This document shows, piece after piece, positions 25,005 to 37,731 of a stretch of DNA of 64,000 bases. Numbering within the stretch: position 1 is the stretch's first letter; every line of letters begins with the position of its first letter. The translations under genes and the position numbers were made by a program. Location: contig NC_134013.1 of NCBI RefSeq assembly GCF_040712315.1, positions 77,568,001-77,632,000 of the forward strand. The letters run 5' to 3'. The stretch comes from Castanea sativa. Taxonomy: Eukaryota > Streptophyta > Magnoliopsida > Fagales > Fagaceae. The notes below the pieces were generated by a model. It saw nothing but the letters and a program-made list of their open reading frames with translations. It ran no database searches and had not been told where the DNA came from.

Positions 25005-25563
25005 CACCTAACCACCATTGGTGCAATCCCAACCAAGAATTGCTACTTCCTAGTGCTGACAACTACTACTCGCCTATGATACTGCATCATTGATCTTTGT
25101 GTGTGAGACCACCACAAGTGGGATTTTCAAAATATTAATTCAATAAAATTTTATTAAGTGGTATAATATTGACAAAAAAGCTATGTTATAAATCTTATTA
25201 TATTACACCTTGTGTAACTTTAAATAATATTACACCACTTAATATTTTTTAATTGAATGTGAAATTTGACAAAGCCACCATTTGATTATATCATCTTCAT
25301 ATATTCTTTATGCTTACAAAATTTCAAGATGATCTAACATTAATAGCCATGTCATCAACAGATTGTTTAGATTCAAGTTTTTGTGGTTTAAAATAATAAA
25401 TAAAAGATGAGTTTATGGATCGAATGATAAATAATATTCGATTGGCAGGTAAATTAGCATGCATGTTAAGAACATGTAACCAATAGTGTGTTTTTCAAAA
25501 TATGAATTCAATAACAATATATTGAGTAGTATAACATTGCTAAAAGTTACTTGAATCCAACCC

Positions 25564-25620
<57 letters not shown>
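25564..25620. repeat. (GT)n(GA)n compound microsatellite
   Basis: GT repeats switch to GA repeats over 57 bp. Confidence 0.95.
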
Positions 25621-25623
<3 letters not shown>

Positions 25624-25636
25624 TAAATATATGGTC

Positions 25637-25775
25637 TTCGCTTTATGATAATTGCTCTTTATCATTACGGTAAGACACCAATTGGTTTTTTATGCAAGTG
25701 AAGTTCAAACCCTAAATTTCTTTTTTCTATATTAAGAGAATTTATCAATTAAGCTAATTGAAACCCACTTGATAG
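25637..25775 (-). mobile_element. SINE copy, minus strand
   Basis: Reverse complement aligns with the 59791-59943 copy: ttagcttaattgata (A box region), gggtttgaacttc (B box region), ccaattggtgtctta, gataaagagcaattatc. Heavily mutated. Confidence 0.65.
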
Positions 25776-26164
25776 AGCTTATTTTGATTATATAAAAAAT
25801 AAGCTGGGTTTGATTAGCTATAACAAAGAAAAAATGGGATTTCAAAAGGGAGAGCCTGAGAAAATTAGCTAGATTACAAGCTAATTAAGTTGTAAGTAAT
25901 TGACCCCCTAGAACCTAACCAAATTAATCTGAGTTATATCTAGTCTTCAATAATTTTACATGTTATATAGTAGTTAAATTAAGATGACCATATTCTACAT
26001 ATCGTACATTTATATATAAACAGGCACAATACATAGCATATATTTGTGTCTATATGGATTTAAATTTGTCAAGGGGATTTTGATTTCATGATACTTCCAA
26101 CAATTATAAAAGAAAGAATTTGGGTTTTATTTATTTATTTTACATAGTTAGAATTTCAAACTAT

Positions 26165-26295
26165 GGTTCCTACTCTATGATAATTTCTCTTATTATTAAA
26201 CTAAGATGTTAATTGATTTTTGGTGTAAGCAGGGTTTGAACCCTAATTTTCTTATTTGATGACAAAATTTTTTACTAATTAAGTTAATTGGAACC
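26165..26295 (-). mobile_element. SINE copy, minus strand
   Basis: Reverse complement reads ccaattaacttaattagta, gggttcaaaccctgc, ttacaccaaaaatcaatta, attatcatagagtagg, in the same order as the 59791-59943 copy. Confidence 0.65.
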
Positions 26296-26499
26296 CACAA
26301 AAGAATTTGGGTCAGAATCTCAAGACTCGAGAGCAAAACATATAAAATATTTATAAAACATGAATATTAGTTTATTATCCTGCACATGGTGGATCAATTT
26401 ACTAATAAAAACCTTCCAATTTTAAACCTTTATATGAAAGATGTAGGAGAGATAACATAGACCTTCCTAGAGTAGTGAAAGTGCTGAGAATCAAGGCGC

Positions 26500-27105
26500 A
26501 AGATCAAGGTGTGCCAATAAAACTCATTGGGGTGACAATGTTAGAATTGTATGAAATTTGGATGGCTGAAGATAAATGGTCTTCTAATCATGACTAAACC
26601 ATGAGGTTCACCCTAATTTTGGAAAATTCCTCAGTTAAGGCCCTAGAAACAGGGATTTTTCCATTTTTAGTAATATTTATTTTCCTTAATAACTTTTAAT
26701 TTAAAAGTTAGAATAAAGTCTTGTCTATTTTGGGATATCTCTTAAAGACATTAGTTTCAATTTCTGCAATTATCTTAATTTTTCTATTTTTGGTAAAAAT
26801 TACTATTTTGTTACCTAATTACGTGATTGACACAAATGAAGGTTTTTTTGGGCGTTTTCCTAGGTGCACTAGGTTTTCTTTTTACTATATAAATGTATTG
26901 TAACCTCTAAGGCAATTCAGTTATCAGATTAATAAAAATTCATATTTTTATCTATTGTTTCTCTTTGGTGGATTCTAGGAACCTATCATCTTGTGAATTT
27001 AAGAAAACCCTCTTGGATTTAAGGTTTTCAATAAGAAGCTATCATGTTTAGTTTCTTCTTATCCAGAAAGCAACGTGTTTATTTTCTTGTTACTTCTGTG
27101 ACATT
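26500..27105 (+). repeat. LTR of Gypsy-like family G, plus copy
   Basis: Diverged homologue of the minus-strand LTR at 40641-41230: shared ccttaataactttta, ctatataaatgtattg (TATA-like region), aattcagttatcagattaataaaaattc and the tail gaagctat..ttcttgttacttctgtgacatt. The primer site is missing, so it is a solo or truncated LTR. Confidence 0.55.
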
Positions 27106-28064
27106 AAAAAAGAAAAACTGAGAATTGAACCAACCTAAACCAAACTTGAATTGAACTTACGCAATTCAACTTGGTTCGATATTATGGCCTGACAACACGA
27201 CATATCATGTTGTTCTTTTAGTTTTTCCAATAATTATAATTCCATGTAGGGTTCATGAGCAAAAAGCCAACATTGCCTTTTGTACTTCTTTTCCCCTTGG
27301 TACTATATGAGCCCCTTTGTACACACACACACACACCAGAAGTTTCACAGAATTACAATGAACTATCTTCTAGGGTGAGTGTGCTCTTTATCAAAATTCG
27401 GGACAATAGGGCACCCATATTAGTGTCCTACATGAATAGCCCTTATCCGTGTACATAGGGAAACTAATAATAAGAACCAGCCAACCTAGTGCCTAGTGGA
27501 GCCTCATGTCTCTCGACTAGTGGGAAGGCAATGTGAAATTCGAAAGAAAGCAAATCAAAATTATTTTGAAAAAAATTGTAAGAGGAAAAGGAGAAGCTGA
27601 AAAGTTATAAGATTGTCTTAAGCGTATTTGTTTAGGAAATATTTTTAAAAATTTTTAATGAAAAAATAAGAAAAAGTAATTGAATTTTTGACAAATTTTT
27701 ATATAAAAGTTGTATAAAAACTTACTTAAAATAGTTTATTAATTAATGTCCTAAGTACATCCATTAATCTGCCCCAAAACTTAAAAGAAAGAAGAAGTTA
27801 CAGTTGCCATTGGGTGCTCCTATTTTTATAAGCACCCACTTTTCCCACAAAAGAGCTAACAGTAGCAACTAGTAGTATACAATATCTTATTATATGGGTA
27901 ATGATATTCTTACACATTTTTTTTAATGTTTATTCTTTCTACATCTACTTTTATGTATGTTAAAGCATGTACATTTCATAAACAAATACACAGCCACGCG
28001 GTGAGCATAGAGCGAACTATTCTTTTGACTTTTACTAAAAAAAAAGAAAAAAGTATGGACATTT
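27106..28064. other. Gene-free stretch
   Basis: No gene recognised. 27600-27780 resembles AT-rich segments at 12530-12660 and 60620-60830 (catt.gtttataaa.at.tttt, later a.taaatg), perhaps one old MITE family. A short (AC)n lies near 27322-27335. Confidence 0.35.
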
Positions 28065-28208
28065 TCGTGGTAAAATCTTTGATGGTTGAATAAGAAATCT
28101 AGGATTTAATCTCCGCTTACACTTAAAACTGATTGGTGTCTTGGTCTGATGATAAAGAGCAATCATTAGGAGCGGATGCCATAGATTGAAACTTTTTCAA
28201 AAAAAAAA
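28065..28208 (+). mobile_element. SINE copy with target duplication
   Basis: gatggttgaataagaaatct, ttaatctccgcttacac, ctgattggtgtcttggtctg, gataaagagcaatcatta, ggagcgg and a 3' A-run follow the family order. aagtatggacattt occurs at 28051-28064 and again at 28209-28222, a 14-bp direct repeat as left by LINE-type integration. The 5' end is shortened relative to the 59.8-kb copy. Confidence 0.85.
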
Positions 28209-28910
28209 AAGTATGGACATTTCTGCATCAATTGAAAGAGGATATATATATATAATTTGATAATTACAATAATAAACGAGAGTTTCTTCCACTCCTGCAA
28301 TCTTATTCATCCTTAAGCAGAGGAATTGGAAGCCTTTAATTATTGTGTTCACCTATTAATCGAAAATTTAGATTAGTAATCAACTCTCTCTCAAAAAAAA
28401 AAAAAAATTAATTAGTAAAGAAAAAAAATTTAGCCTACCCAAAAAGAACCTTTTGTTTAGTGTCTTTTATTACAAAGTAAAATAAAATAATGCCACAATA
28501 TTATATGTATGAAATAAGTACATATTTAGGATGTAAATATATAAAACTGCAAAGCAAGTTAGCAGGGAATCAAAGTGAGCTGAATATTTTCATTCCAATT
28601 AGTTAACTTCTATGAATTATCCCTCTATTCCATCTTGTTTTAAATTCTAGTCCATTCTACCTGTTTTGGTCAATTCCACTAAATTTCACTAAGTTTAGTG
28701 ATTTCGGTTGGTGTGTAAACTGATCATTATATATATTTCTAAATCCATATTTTATTACTTCACTCACATTTGACATTTTATTATTATTTCCTTTAATAAT
28801 GTGTTTATCTTGTTACTTTACTTACATATGACATGATTTTTTTTCTTCATTGATACATATTTTTGCTTTACTCGTATATGACATATTATATAATTATATT
28901 ATGTAATGAT

Positions 28911-29717
28911 TGTTGGGTTTAGACCCCTGTCAAAGTATTGTATTTAACAAGTTTTAAAACAAAGTTGATTATTAGTTTTGTTATGAGAGCTTTATGTTAA
29001 ACACATAATCAATATCATGCAAGTGGGAACATTTAAATAAGACACAATATGATGACAACCAATGAAACCAAAACAATTTCATAGGAAAAACCTGTGGGGA
29101 CTTGACCTTATCAATCCTGAGGTGAACAAATTCACTACTAGATAGAGATTTATAGTCAAAATAGCCATATTTGTTGTAAATCTAACTACAGTTACCAAAG
29201 TGAGTTCTGAATCTCACAAACGTCTCTAATAGCAATCTACAACTACGTGAACCTCCAGCCCAAGACTTCAATGTCCCCCTGAAGATTTGAATCCAATATA
29301 CTTGATATCTGGAGATCAGTAACTTGAATCCATTTATTCAAAGAATAATTGAGTGATCACTAGTAGCGACTTGAAAGAACAGTAGGTATAAATTTTTTAT
29401 ATCTCAAACTAAGCTACTCCAAAGTTCTGAAAAATGTGCTTTATGGTTTTCTTTATATACTTTGTGAAATAGGTTTAAAACCCCAATAGTTTAATGAGCT
29501 GTAAACCTAATTATGAAAATACGAAGTTTGACCGGTCAAACATAAGTTTTGATCGATCGAAATTGTTAAAAATTTGATTCCTTTGAATCAAATTCTTGCA
29601 CATTGAAGCAGTTCCTTGAACATGGTCTAACCATTTCTATAAACTTTATGAGTTATAACTAGGCAAGTTTGTGTGTGCATGTTTGCTAATAAAACTATAA
29701 AAATATAGAGCCTAACC
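28911..29717 (-). repeat. Solo LTR A5 with perfect target duplication
   Basis: Minus-strand LTR ending ...GGGTCTAAACCCAACA at 28911 and starting GGTTAGG at 29717. Flanked by ATGAT at 28906-28910 and 29718-29722. Contains tgaccggtcaaac and gatcgatcgaa near 29530-29560, the palindrome-type cluster typical of this LTR group. Confidence 0.82.
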
Positions 29718-30111
29718 ATGATAATATTGAGAATGTACATTATTTGATTTTGAATTCATAGTTTGATATGGTATAGTATCATGTGATGCAAAGTTAGGTA
29801 TATAAATTTTTAGTGATAACTCCTAAACGGTATGCCGAAATAGGTTGATACTGAAATGTTTCGTTTTAATGGACAAGCCAAAATATGGTCCAAAATGGTA
29901 ATCAAAACATTAGTTTTAGGCAACTAGGTGACTAAGAGTCTATTATAAATGTGAGAAAAGGGGGCACTACATCAATGTTTGTGTGTAAGCCACCCTATAG
30001 ATACGTATTAATATTACGTTCTTTTCAAGAATGTTAAAAAGGAGCTCTGTTAGGCAATTAGGAGAGTTTGAGCCACCCATCGCGCGCACTTTCAAGGAAT
30101 TATTGTTCCAG

Positions 30112-30162
<51 letters not shown>

Positions 30163-30959
30163 ATTTGCCATAAATTGTAAAGTGTACTAAATTTTCTTCT
30201 TTTTAATTGTGAGGCCTTGAAGAGAGTAGCTGTCTTTATCCCTAGTGTGAGCTGTGAGGAGTACACGTAGAACACAAGGCCACCCTAGAAAATGTCCATC
30301 TTTATAGACAGCGATCCAATAGTAAATTTGTAACAGCACAAAACTAGAGTGAGTGTATGAGAGTGAGTTCAGTAAAATCATCATGTGGAGTGTTTTTTTA
30401 GGTCGACTCGCTTGTGGCTTTCTTGATTTGGATGGTTCAATTCCTCAAAAAGAAGAGAGGGAGGGTTTCTCCAACATACGAAACTGAAATCAATCAACTG
30501 TCAAGATTAAGGAAAATGGTGTTTCTTGTCGAATTGTCTAGAGTTGAGAAAATTACTATTCCTTTCTTCCCTCGCCTTTGCATTATTAGAGCATATCAAG
30601 GAAGGACTTTGATTCTCTCACACCACTTTTATATATTATCCATACGCATCATGTGTTAATCTTAAAAAAATTGGACACCTGATCATGAAAGTATGGACAT
30701 TGAATAAGAAGTGTATATCAAAAAGTTTGAAAGAATAATTTCCCAATAAGAAATGAACTTGACATTGGTTCTATATGTAGAGAAACTCTAATGACACAAC
30801 TTTTATGTCACAAAAATTCCATAACTTTGATGTAGTAGATTATAAGTGGTAGGAAAAAACATGATCGATCTATGTGAAAGTAATTGACCACTATTCACAG
30901 TGAACCACTTCAGCAAGTTGTGGCAAATGATGTGGTCTTAAAAAAACTATTATATATAA
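29718..30959. other. Gene-free stretch with (CT)n
   Basis: (CT)n over 30117-30158. Open frames up to about 80 codons at 30187-30659 match nothing I know and look like chance. No repeat boundaries recognised. Confidence 0.4.
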
Positions 30960-32513
30960 GACAATTCAAATCCAGATTATTAAAATTCTCTATTTTGGCT
31001 TACCAAAAAGTTATTTTTTCCTACTTTACTTAGTCACTTTAACACTACACACAACATCCTATTATCCATTTTACTATACATCATATTAAAATAATCATTT
31101 TTTTTTTCTAAAATCAACCCAAACCCAAAATCAAATCACGCTAGATCTATACGCTCTAAATCACTGTTAGGGTCATATTTTTCATGTGTTGTCATATTCT
31201 TTGACAAATACACTTTACTTGTAATTGGGTAGATCTAAGATATATTTAGAATATCATGAAGTATGTTGAGTAATCAAGACAAGTAATATTATTGAAGATA
31301 TGAAGATAGCACCAAGAAACAAGTGAAGAAAAACTGAAATAGTGAACTTAAGCACTATTCACGACACTAACTTGATACTAGCATCTATTGAGATTAAATG
31401 AAGGACCTCAACACTAGCTCGATACTTCTCGATTAATTGAGCTATGTAGATCCAGAATTCTTAGATCATTATTTTGACCCATGATGACTTGGATTACTAG
31501 GGGTTTGTTTGCTAAACTACTAAAGGGTATAAAAGCTTTATTTGAAAGTCGTCAAAGATACAGAGACTTAATTAGAGAACTTATATACTTTTGGAGAAGC
31601 TACTGCGTTCTTGTATGCCTTAGGGGCTTTGTTACCAAATACTTCCAGATCTTTAATGTGTATTGAAGTGAAGAATTTTACATCCAACAACAAACATCAG
31701 TTGTTGGGAAGTTAGTCAAGCACTGGTATCCGTACAAAAGGGAAGAAGACTCTACAAGATCAAGTCTAATTGGGGATTAGAGTGAAGGTTCAACTGTAGG
31801 TTGGTAATTTGGAATAGTCTGAGGTATGTAGTGGTAAGATTTATTGTATCTGTAACCATTTGATTCTTGATTAGTGATTCTTGGGACTGGTGACATGAAA
31901 ATCACCTGGTGGGGTTTTTGCCTCGTAAAAGGTTTTCTCTATTAGTCAACAAATCATCGTGTCAATTGATTTTCCGCTGCACTTTAATTTATTTGGTGAT
32001 TTGTGTGTACCTTCACGATTTGCATGTAATTTTATCTGATTAATTAACTTGGGTAATTGAATTAGTTAACTTGAGTCAAATTATAACCCAACAAATACCA
32101 TGCTAGATCTACACCAGATTTGAACTACACTGGATCTATGACAATGGGAACTTGAGCTCTACACCAGATCTACATTGCCATCACGATGCCGTCCCAAACC
32201 CAAGCCAGTGCTATCCAAGCCCACCACCAAATCAAACCAAATCCACTCAAATCCAAACCCAAAAACCCACCAAATCTATCATTTTTGCCTTTTTTTGGTG
32301 GTCGAAATGGAAATGTCATCATATAGTAGTCAAGTGTGAAGAAAGGAGAGAGAATGGTAGAGAACAAAGGAGAGAGAGACAATTAAAAAGAAAAAAAAAA
32401 GATTTACAAATACTACAATGTTTGTGTATATTTAGACAAATACTATAGCACTTGTAAAATTTTGAATAATAAGGGGTTTGTTTTGTGAAATTTTGCTATG
32501 GTGAATGCTCTAA
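30960..32513. mobile_element. MITE-like element split by LTR A6
   Basis: The right end (agagcattcaccatagc read inward from 32513) and internal words (ccattttactatacatcatatt; ctagatctacaccagat) resemble the elements at 11.0 and 32.6 kb. The family resemblance stops at 31164 and resumes at 32094, the borders of LTR A6. The left end is approximate. Confidence 0.4.
31165..32093 (+). repeat. Solo LTR A6
   Basis: Starts tgttagggtcatatttttc and ends ttataacccaaca, the same termini as A4. The flanking 5-mers (atcac, aatac) match only in part, so the target duplication is eroded. U3 holds ctcgatactt/tctattgaga words; U5 has the ggtggggtttttgcctcg block. Confidence 0.75.
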
Positions 32514-32589
32514 TTAAAACAATTTTACATATCAAAGTGTGTGTGTGTGTATATATATATTTAAGATGGACTCGGAATTAGGCATTGCT

Positions 32590-33254
32590 TGAGCATTAAC
32601 ATTAGGTGTACTAAATGTCGACATTTGGCGCACCGAACTCTTAAAACCCACTAACATCATATGTTCCAAATACCAAAAAAAAAAAAAAAATGGTATTTGC
32701 TACAGTACAATTCTATTATTGGCAATGCATAGGCAGAAATGCATTTTTTTTTCCTCCTTTTTTATTCACTTTTTCTCTCCTCTCAAACATATCTCTCTTT
32801 CTTTGTCTCTCTTTCCCGTCTGCCTCTCAACCTCTCTCACTCTCACTCTCAAATGCTGTCGTCGAAGATCTTGCCCTGAGGCAGATCTCGCCCAGCTGTG
32901 GGTTCATCACAATTTTTATTTGTTTTTCTTTTTCTTTTAGTTTTAGGTTGATTTGTGGGTTTTATTTTGGTAGTTTTGGGTGGTGGTGGTTGTAGGATGT
33001 GTGGTGGTGGGTTGACTTTGGGGTTTTATTATGGTAGTTTTGGGTGGTGGACGTTGGTTGTTGCAGCAATAGTTGGTTGGTGGCCGCTATTCATTGGATT
33101 GGAATAGTTTGAAGTTAATATCATTTTTATGTATTGAGTTGTAGAATAGAACATATGATGTAAGATGTATTGTAAAATGACGTGTTAAAATAGAAAAAAG
33201 TAATTTTTTAATGTGTCAAAATAGCATTTACAACACCGGATGCTAGTGCTCTTA
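32590..33254. mobile_element. MITE-like element, GAGCATTAACATTAGGTGT ends
   Basis: gagcattaacattaggtgt at the left and gagcactagcatccggtgt read inward from the right form imperfect inverted repeats. Between lie CT-rich and GGT-rich low-complexity stretches that give Leu/Ser- and Phe-rich ORFs without known domains. Confidence 0.55.
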
Positions 33255-33828
33255 GAAGGAAAAGAAAAGAAAATTAAATTCTCATTATAAAAGTAATGGA
33301 ATGAAATAAAATTAATAAAATAAAAAATATTGCCAAAAAATGGAAAATGAGTAGTTGTTTTTGTTAGGTTATGTTATTTGATCCAATTTGTGAGTCGTTT
33401 CAACATGGAAATATTACGGTTTTCAATGTGATATTTTCTAATTTGGGCCCTGCTTTTGGCCCCATTGTTTTGGTGTATTTAAAAACTGTACCGTATGGTC
33501 GCCTTTGTATTTTTTTCCCTAACATAGTAAAAACATTGAAACTTTGTAAATATAAGAAAATTACCGAATCATGTATATATTAATCTTGTGATTATTGTTC
33601 TTAGCGCATATTTTTCTCTATTTTTGTTTCATACAAGTTCAAGAATATTAGGTCAAATTCCTAATATTTTTATCCACTTTTGTAACTTTTGATTTTAATT
33701 TCCTACTTATGTATATGACCCCTTTTTTTCATTTAATATTTAACTTGTAGTATATAATATGTCCATCTTATTTAATTAAAAATTTTGAATAAAGGGAAAA
33801 CAAAATATGTTTTTTTTTTCAAACTTTT

Positions 33829-34832
33829 AGTTAGGACATATGTGATTCATGTTAGGAACATTTGTCAACATTTTATATAATTGGCTAATCCTTTAACAGA
33901 ATGCACTTTACTTGTATTTGGGTAGATCTAGGATGTGTTTAATACTTCAAGGAACAATGTTTCAAGTTCAAGTGTTAAAGCCATGCAAGTCTGTCCAAGA
34001 TTCAAGTATTGAAGTGTAGGATTTTAAATTTCGACAGCTAGTATCTATTGAGGTTTAAAAGCTGTCTAAGCACGAAGCTCGACAGCTGCTTGACAGATAG
34101 GGTATCTGTCGAGATTTATGAAAAACAGATTTTCAGTTCTAATTTTCATCCAATCTGTGAATGTATGTTTGGGCTTTCTTTTCTCACAGCCCTAAACATA
34201 TATAAGGATTATTTTAAGGGCCATCAAAGGTTGCGCGAGTATTGAGCAAAGTCTTGTTCATTCAAATTGTGACTAGAGACAAAATTTTCCCTAGTTCTTC
34301 TTTCTCTTGAAGAAGAAGCTGCTATGTTTGTACACCTTAGGGCTTTATGACCAAGAAACTTCATGATCTTCATTGTGTGATGAACAGAAGAACTTTGCAG
34401 CCAATATCTTTCTCAAGTTGGTGATCAAGTCATGTACTGGGATCCGCGCTTCTTTTGGTTAGTCGCATACTAGGAGCCATGAAATACAAGAAGAGATTGT
34501 TACTACAGAACAAGTCCAATTGGATATTGGGGTAAAGGTTCAACTGTAGGTTGGTATAAGGTACTAGGATTCCTTTACTTGTAACTGCTTGTTTTGATAA
34601 TAGTGGATTCTTGGGAGTGATGACCTTAAAATCATCTGGTGGGGTTTCTGTCTCAGATGTTTTCCCCATTCGTAAACAAATCACTGTGTGAAATTTAATT
34701 TTCGCTGCATTTAGTTATTTGGTGATTTGTTTGTGCTACCACGCACATTGCATATAATTGAACCAAATTAATTCACTTGGCTAATTAATTGATTAATTCA
34801 TCACAACGGGTCAATACATTCTTGGCCTATGA
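33829..34832 (+). repeat. Solo LTR A7 with perfect target duplication
   Basis: From (t)gttaggacatatgtg to ...gggtcaatacattcttggcctatga, flanked by CTTTT at 33824-33828 and 34833-34837. Full-length relative of A1. U3 has cgacagctagtatctattg and gacagatagggtatctgtcg. The terminal bases show two changes from the expected CCTAACA end. Confidence 0.85.
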
Positions 34833-35091
34833 CTTTTTAGTTAGCCATTTAAAACTTTAATAGAGTTTCATCTTGATTAAATTATTGACTTGCAAACATA
34901 TATTAGGCTACTTGGCCTAAAGATGTTATATAATGGATAGATTTTATTATATTAGAATATATAATTATTATAGATGATCAAAATAATTAAAATTAAAATT
35001 TAATTTTAAACTTTTAAAAAATTTTAGTAATAGAAATTTAGTTGGCGTAAAATTTTATGTTTCATGAAACTTATTTATTAGGATTTATATA

Positions 35092-35925
35092 TGTTGGCAA
35101 TTCATGAGCTAAACATATGTTGTAAGTGTTTTTAGAATTTTATTTTTGAAGAAAAGACTGTTGCAAAGTTTTGCAATTCAAAGTGTGAATCTGAAAATTT
35201 CAATTTGTGTTGGACTGATCAAAATAACAATTTCGACCAATCAAAACTTAAGTTCGACCAATCAAAAATCACAAATAAGATCAGTTTGCAGATTTCAAGC
35301 CCAAGCCCATCGTCCAATCTACTAGGGTTTCGTGCCACTTATTCTACACTATAAAAAAGATCCTATAGGACGAAATAAAATTGAGAGAGAAGTGTCTCAT
35401 GTGCCTACTATTGTGTATCTAGGGTTTTTATACCCAAAACTCTTTTTTTATCTTCTATGGGTGATATTCTTTGAAGAAACTCAAGATCCAGTATTGTAAA
35501 AGTTGCTGCTTCATACCACTATTTAATAGTCCTAAAGATCTAAACCTTTAAGGGTGGTATTGGAGTCGTGGACTGGACGTTCACATTTGCAACACATCCA
35601 TATCAAAGACTTCTATGGATCTTAGAGCTTAATTAGTTGGGTAATTGTGGTCAAGTTTACAAAGAATGTGGTTATTCAATCTATGAACTTCTATTTGATG
35701 GGACTTGTTCATCTTGAGATAGGTCCCCCCAAGTTTTTTTTACTGTGAAACGATTTGTGTAATTGGTTTTCTTGGACCATTGTATTTTGTGTCATATTTA
35801 TTTTCTGCTATGCATGATATTTATGTTTATTTGATTAACCTAAGGCTTGAATAATTAATCTAATTATCAACTCAGCTTTAAAAAATTGGTTAATAACTAT
35901 TTTTGACAAGGGTCTAAACCCAATA
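35092..35925 (+). repeat. Solo LTR A8
   Basis: tgttggcaattcatgagc to gacaagggtctaaacccaata; the closest relative here is A5 (same gggtctaaaccca end). U3 carries tcgaccaatcaaaac repeated twice. No target duplication found. Confidence 0.65.
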
Positions 35926-36560
35926 TTATCTATTTAGAGTTTTACCTAAAGTGAACTATCCTAATGAATGAGAATGGAGCTATTTGTTTAAGAGAGAAGA
36001 TAGTCATTTGACATAGCCTCAACTTCTAAGACTCAACTTTTATTATATAGTATATAATGTTTAGATTTTGAGTATAATATGCACAATTAAAAAAATAAAA
36101 TTTTTAAAATTAAGGGAAATATACTTGTGCATATAAAGAGGCTATTTCATATTTATTATTAATAGGCAATATTTTCATCATTTCAAAAATTGTCTAACAC
36201 CCTAGAGTCATCAGGGACTAAGGAAGCATCAGGCCTAAGAGCATCATTAGGCACCCAAGGGAGCGTCAGGCCTCCCATATGTTTGGTGATACCAATAGCA
36301 GTGGTCAGACGCTTACCCATCTGGTACTTCATGTGGCTGACGAATCCACCTTGACTGACGATCCTCCAAACTTAGCTCCACACCGTTTTCATATCCTCCA
36401 CTCAAATATCTCCATATGAAAAGAGCGTGCACACCACGCCCAAAATATCCTTCTACATATTTGTATTCTCCAAACATGGGAAGTTAAGCTGATGAATATA
36501 AAAATATGGTTAAGTTGATGATGAATACCATGACCAATTGATCATTGTCGTCAAGCTGAT
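35926..36560. other. Gene-free stretch
   Basis: Nothing coding. 36200-36560 has GC-richer DNA with repeated gcatcaggcc / gcgtcaggcc and tgacgaatcc / tgacgatcc words, perhaps an LTR remnant. A segment gctgatgaatataaaaatat (from 36488) recurs right after LTR A9 at 37565, so the target site contained a ~75-bp tandem duplication. Confidence 0.4.
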
Positions 36561-37564
36561 TGTTAAGGACATATTTTATATAGTTGGCTAATCTTTTGAC
36601 AAAACGCACTTTACTTGTACTTGGGTAGATCTAGGATGTGTTTAATACTTCAAAGAACATGTTGTTCAAGTCTAGTATTAAAGCCATGAAGATTGAACCA
36701 AGAAACAAGTGAAGAAAATGTGTTTACTAAAGCTGGACACCTGCTGGACAACTGCTCGACAGATAGCTATCTATCAAGATTTAATGAGGCTCGACACCTG
36801 CTATCTATCGAGGTATCTATCGAGGTTACGAAAATTCAGATTTTTAAATCTGATTTTTGGGCCAGGCTTTTGTATTTGTGTAGGGTTTCTTTTCTCACAA
36901 CCGTAGACATATAGAAGGCTTATTTTAGAGGCCGTCACATAAGAGAATACAAGGAGAACATATGCAAAAGGTGATCGAAACCTTATTCTGAAAGAAGCTA
37001 CTGCGTTTTTGCGCCTTAGGGTTTTGTAACCAAGTGCTTCTTGATCTTCATTGTTGATAAAGTGAAGAACTTTGCAGCCAACATTCTTTTTCCTCAAGTT
37101 GGTGAGTGAGTCACGTACTGGGATTTGTGCAAAGGAGTTTGTCACGTACTGGGATTTGTGCAAAGGAGTTTGTCACGTACTGGGATCCGTGCATCAAAGG
37201 GTGGCGTTCATATATTGAAGAGTTCAGAGATTCTGAAGCAGTAGAAGGTTTCTGCTGTGAGTTCATCTACGGGGATTGTAGAGTCTAGGGATAAAGGTTT
37301 TGTACTAGATCTGAAACTTCTCTTTACTATAGTGAATTGCTTTTCGGGAAGGTTTCCCCCCAGGTTTTTTAACTATGAAACTGGTTGGTTTCATTGATTT
37401 TCCTAGGTCATCAGATCTTGTCTTATTTATTTTTCTGCTGCACTTATATTTGACATGATATTGATGTTTGTTTGTTTTAACAAGTTTTATGCATATTAAA
37501 TCTAATTAAAAATTTGGGTTTAAAACTTGTTAATTCTATCAACCGGGGTCTAAATTTCCCAACA
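36561..37564 (+). repeat. Solo LTR A9 with perfect target duplication
   Basis: tgttaaggacatattttat to ccggggtctaaatttcccaaca, flanked by CTGAT at 36556-36560 and 37565-37569. Its end is nearly identical to that of the gag-only element at 52413-57597, so it belongs to that subfamily. Confidence 0.87.
37110..37200 (+). repeat. 31-bp tandem repeat inside LTR A9
   Basis: gtcacgtactgggatttgtg (unit of 31 bp, 37110-37140) is repeated at 37141-37171 and again partly from 37172. Other copies of this LTR have one cacgtactggga block here. Confidence 0.93.
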
Positions 37565-37731
37565 CTGATGAATATAAAAATATGGTTAAGCTGATGAATA
37601 AACATTGTAATAAAGTGTTGAGTCTAACGACTTCATCTTTAGTCTAGGTGTGTTGGTTTACATTTTTTAACTTGCCTTTAGTACTTGAGTCTGTATTAGG
37701 GTTCTTGTCACACAATTTCCAAAAGAAAGTT

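Noticed and set aside
26721..26903. 60-codon hydrophobic open frame
   Set aside because: Lies in U3 of the family G LTR; hydrophobicity comes from T-rich DNA.
32152..32995. Pro/Gln-rich and Phe/Ser-rich open frames
   Set aside because: They fall in CT- and CCA-rich low-complexity parts of MITE-like elements.
36693..36914. Open frames containing LSRYLSRL repeats
   Set aside because: Translation of the ctatcgag words in U3 of solo LTR A9, not a protein.
37110..37200. Short direct repeats resembling a CRISPR array
   Set aside because: Head-to-tail 31-bp tandem without spacers, in a plant LTR.
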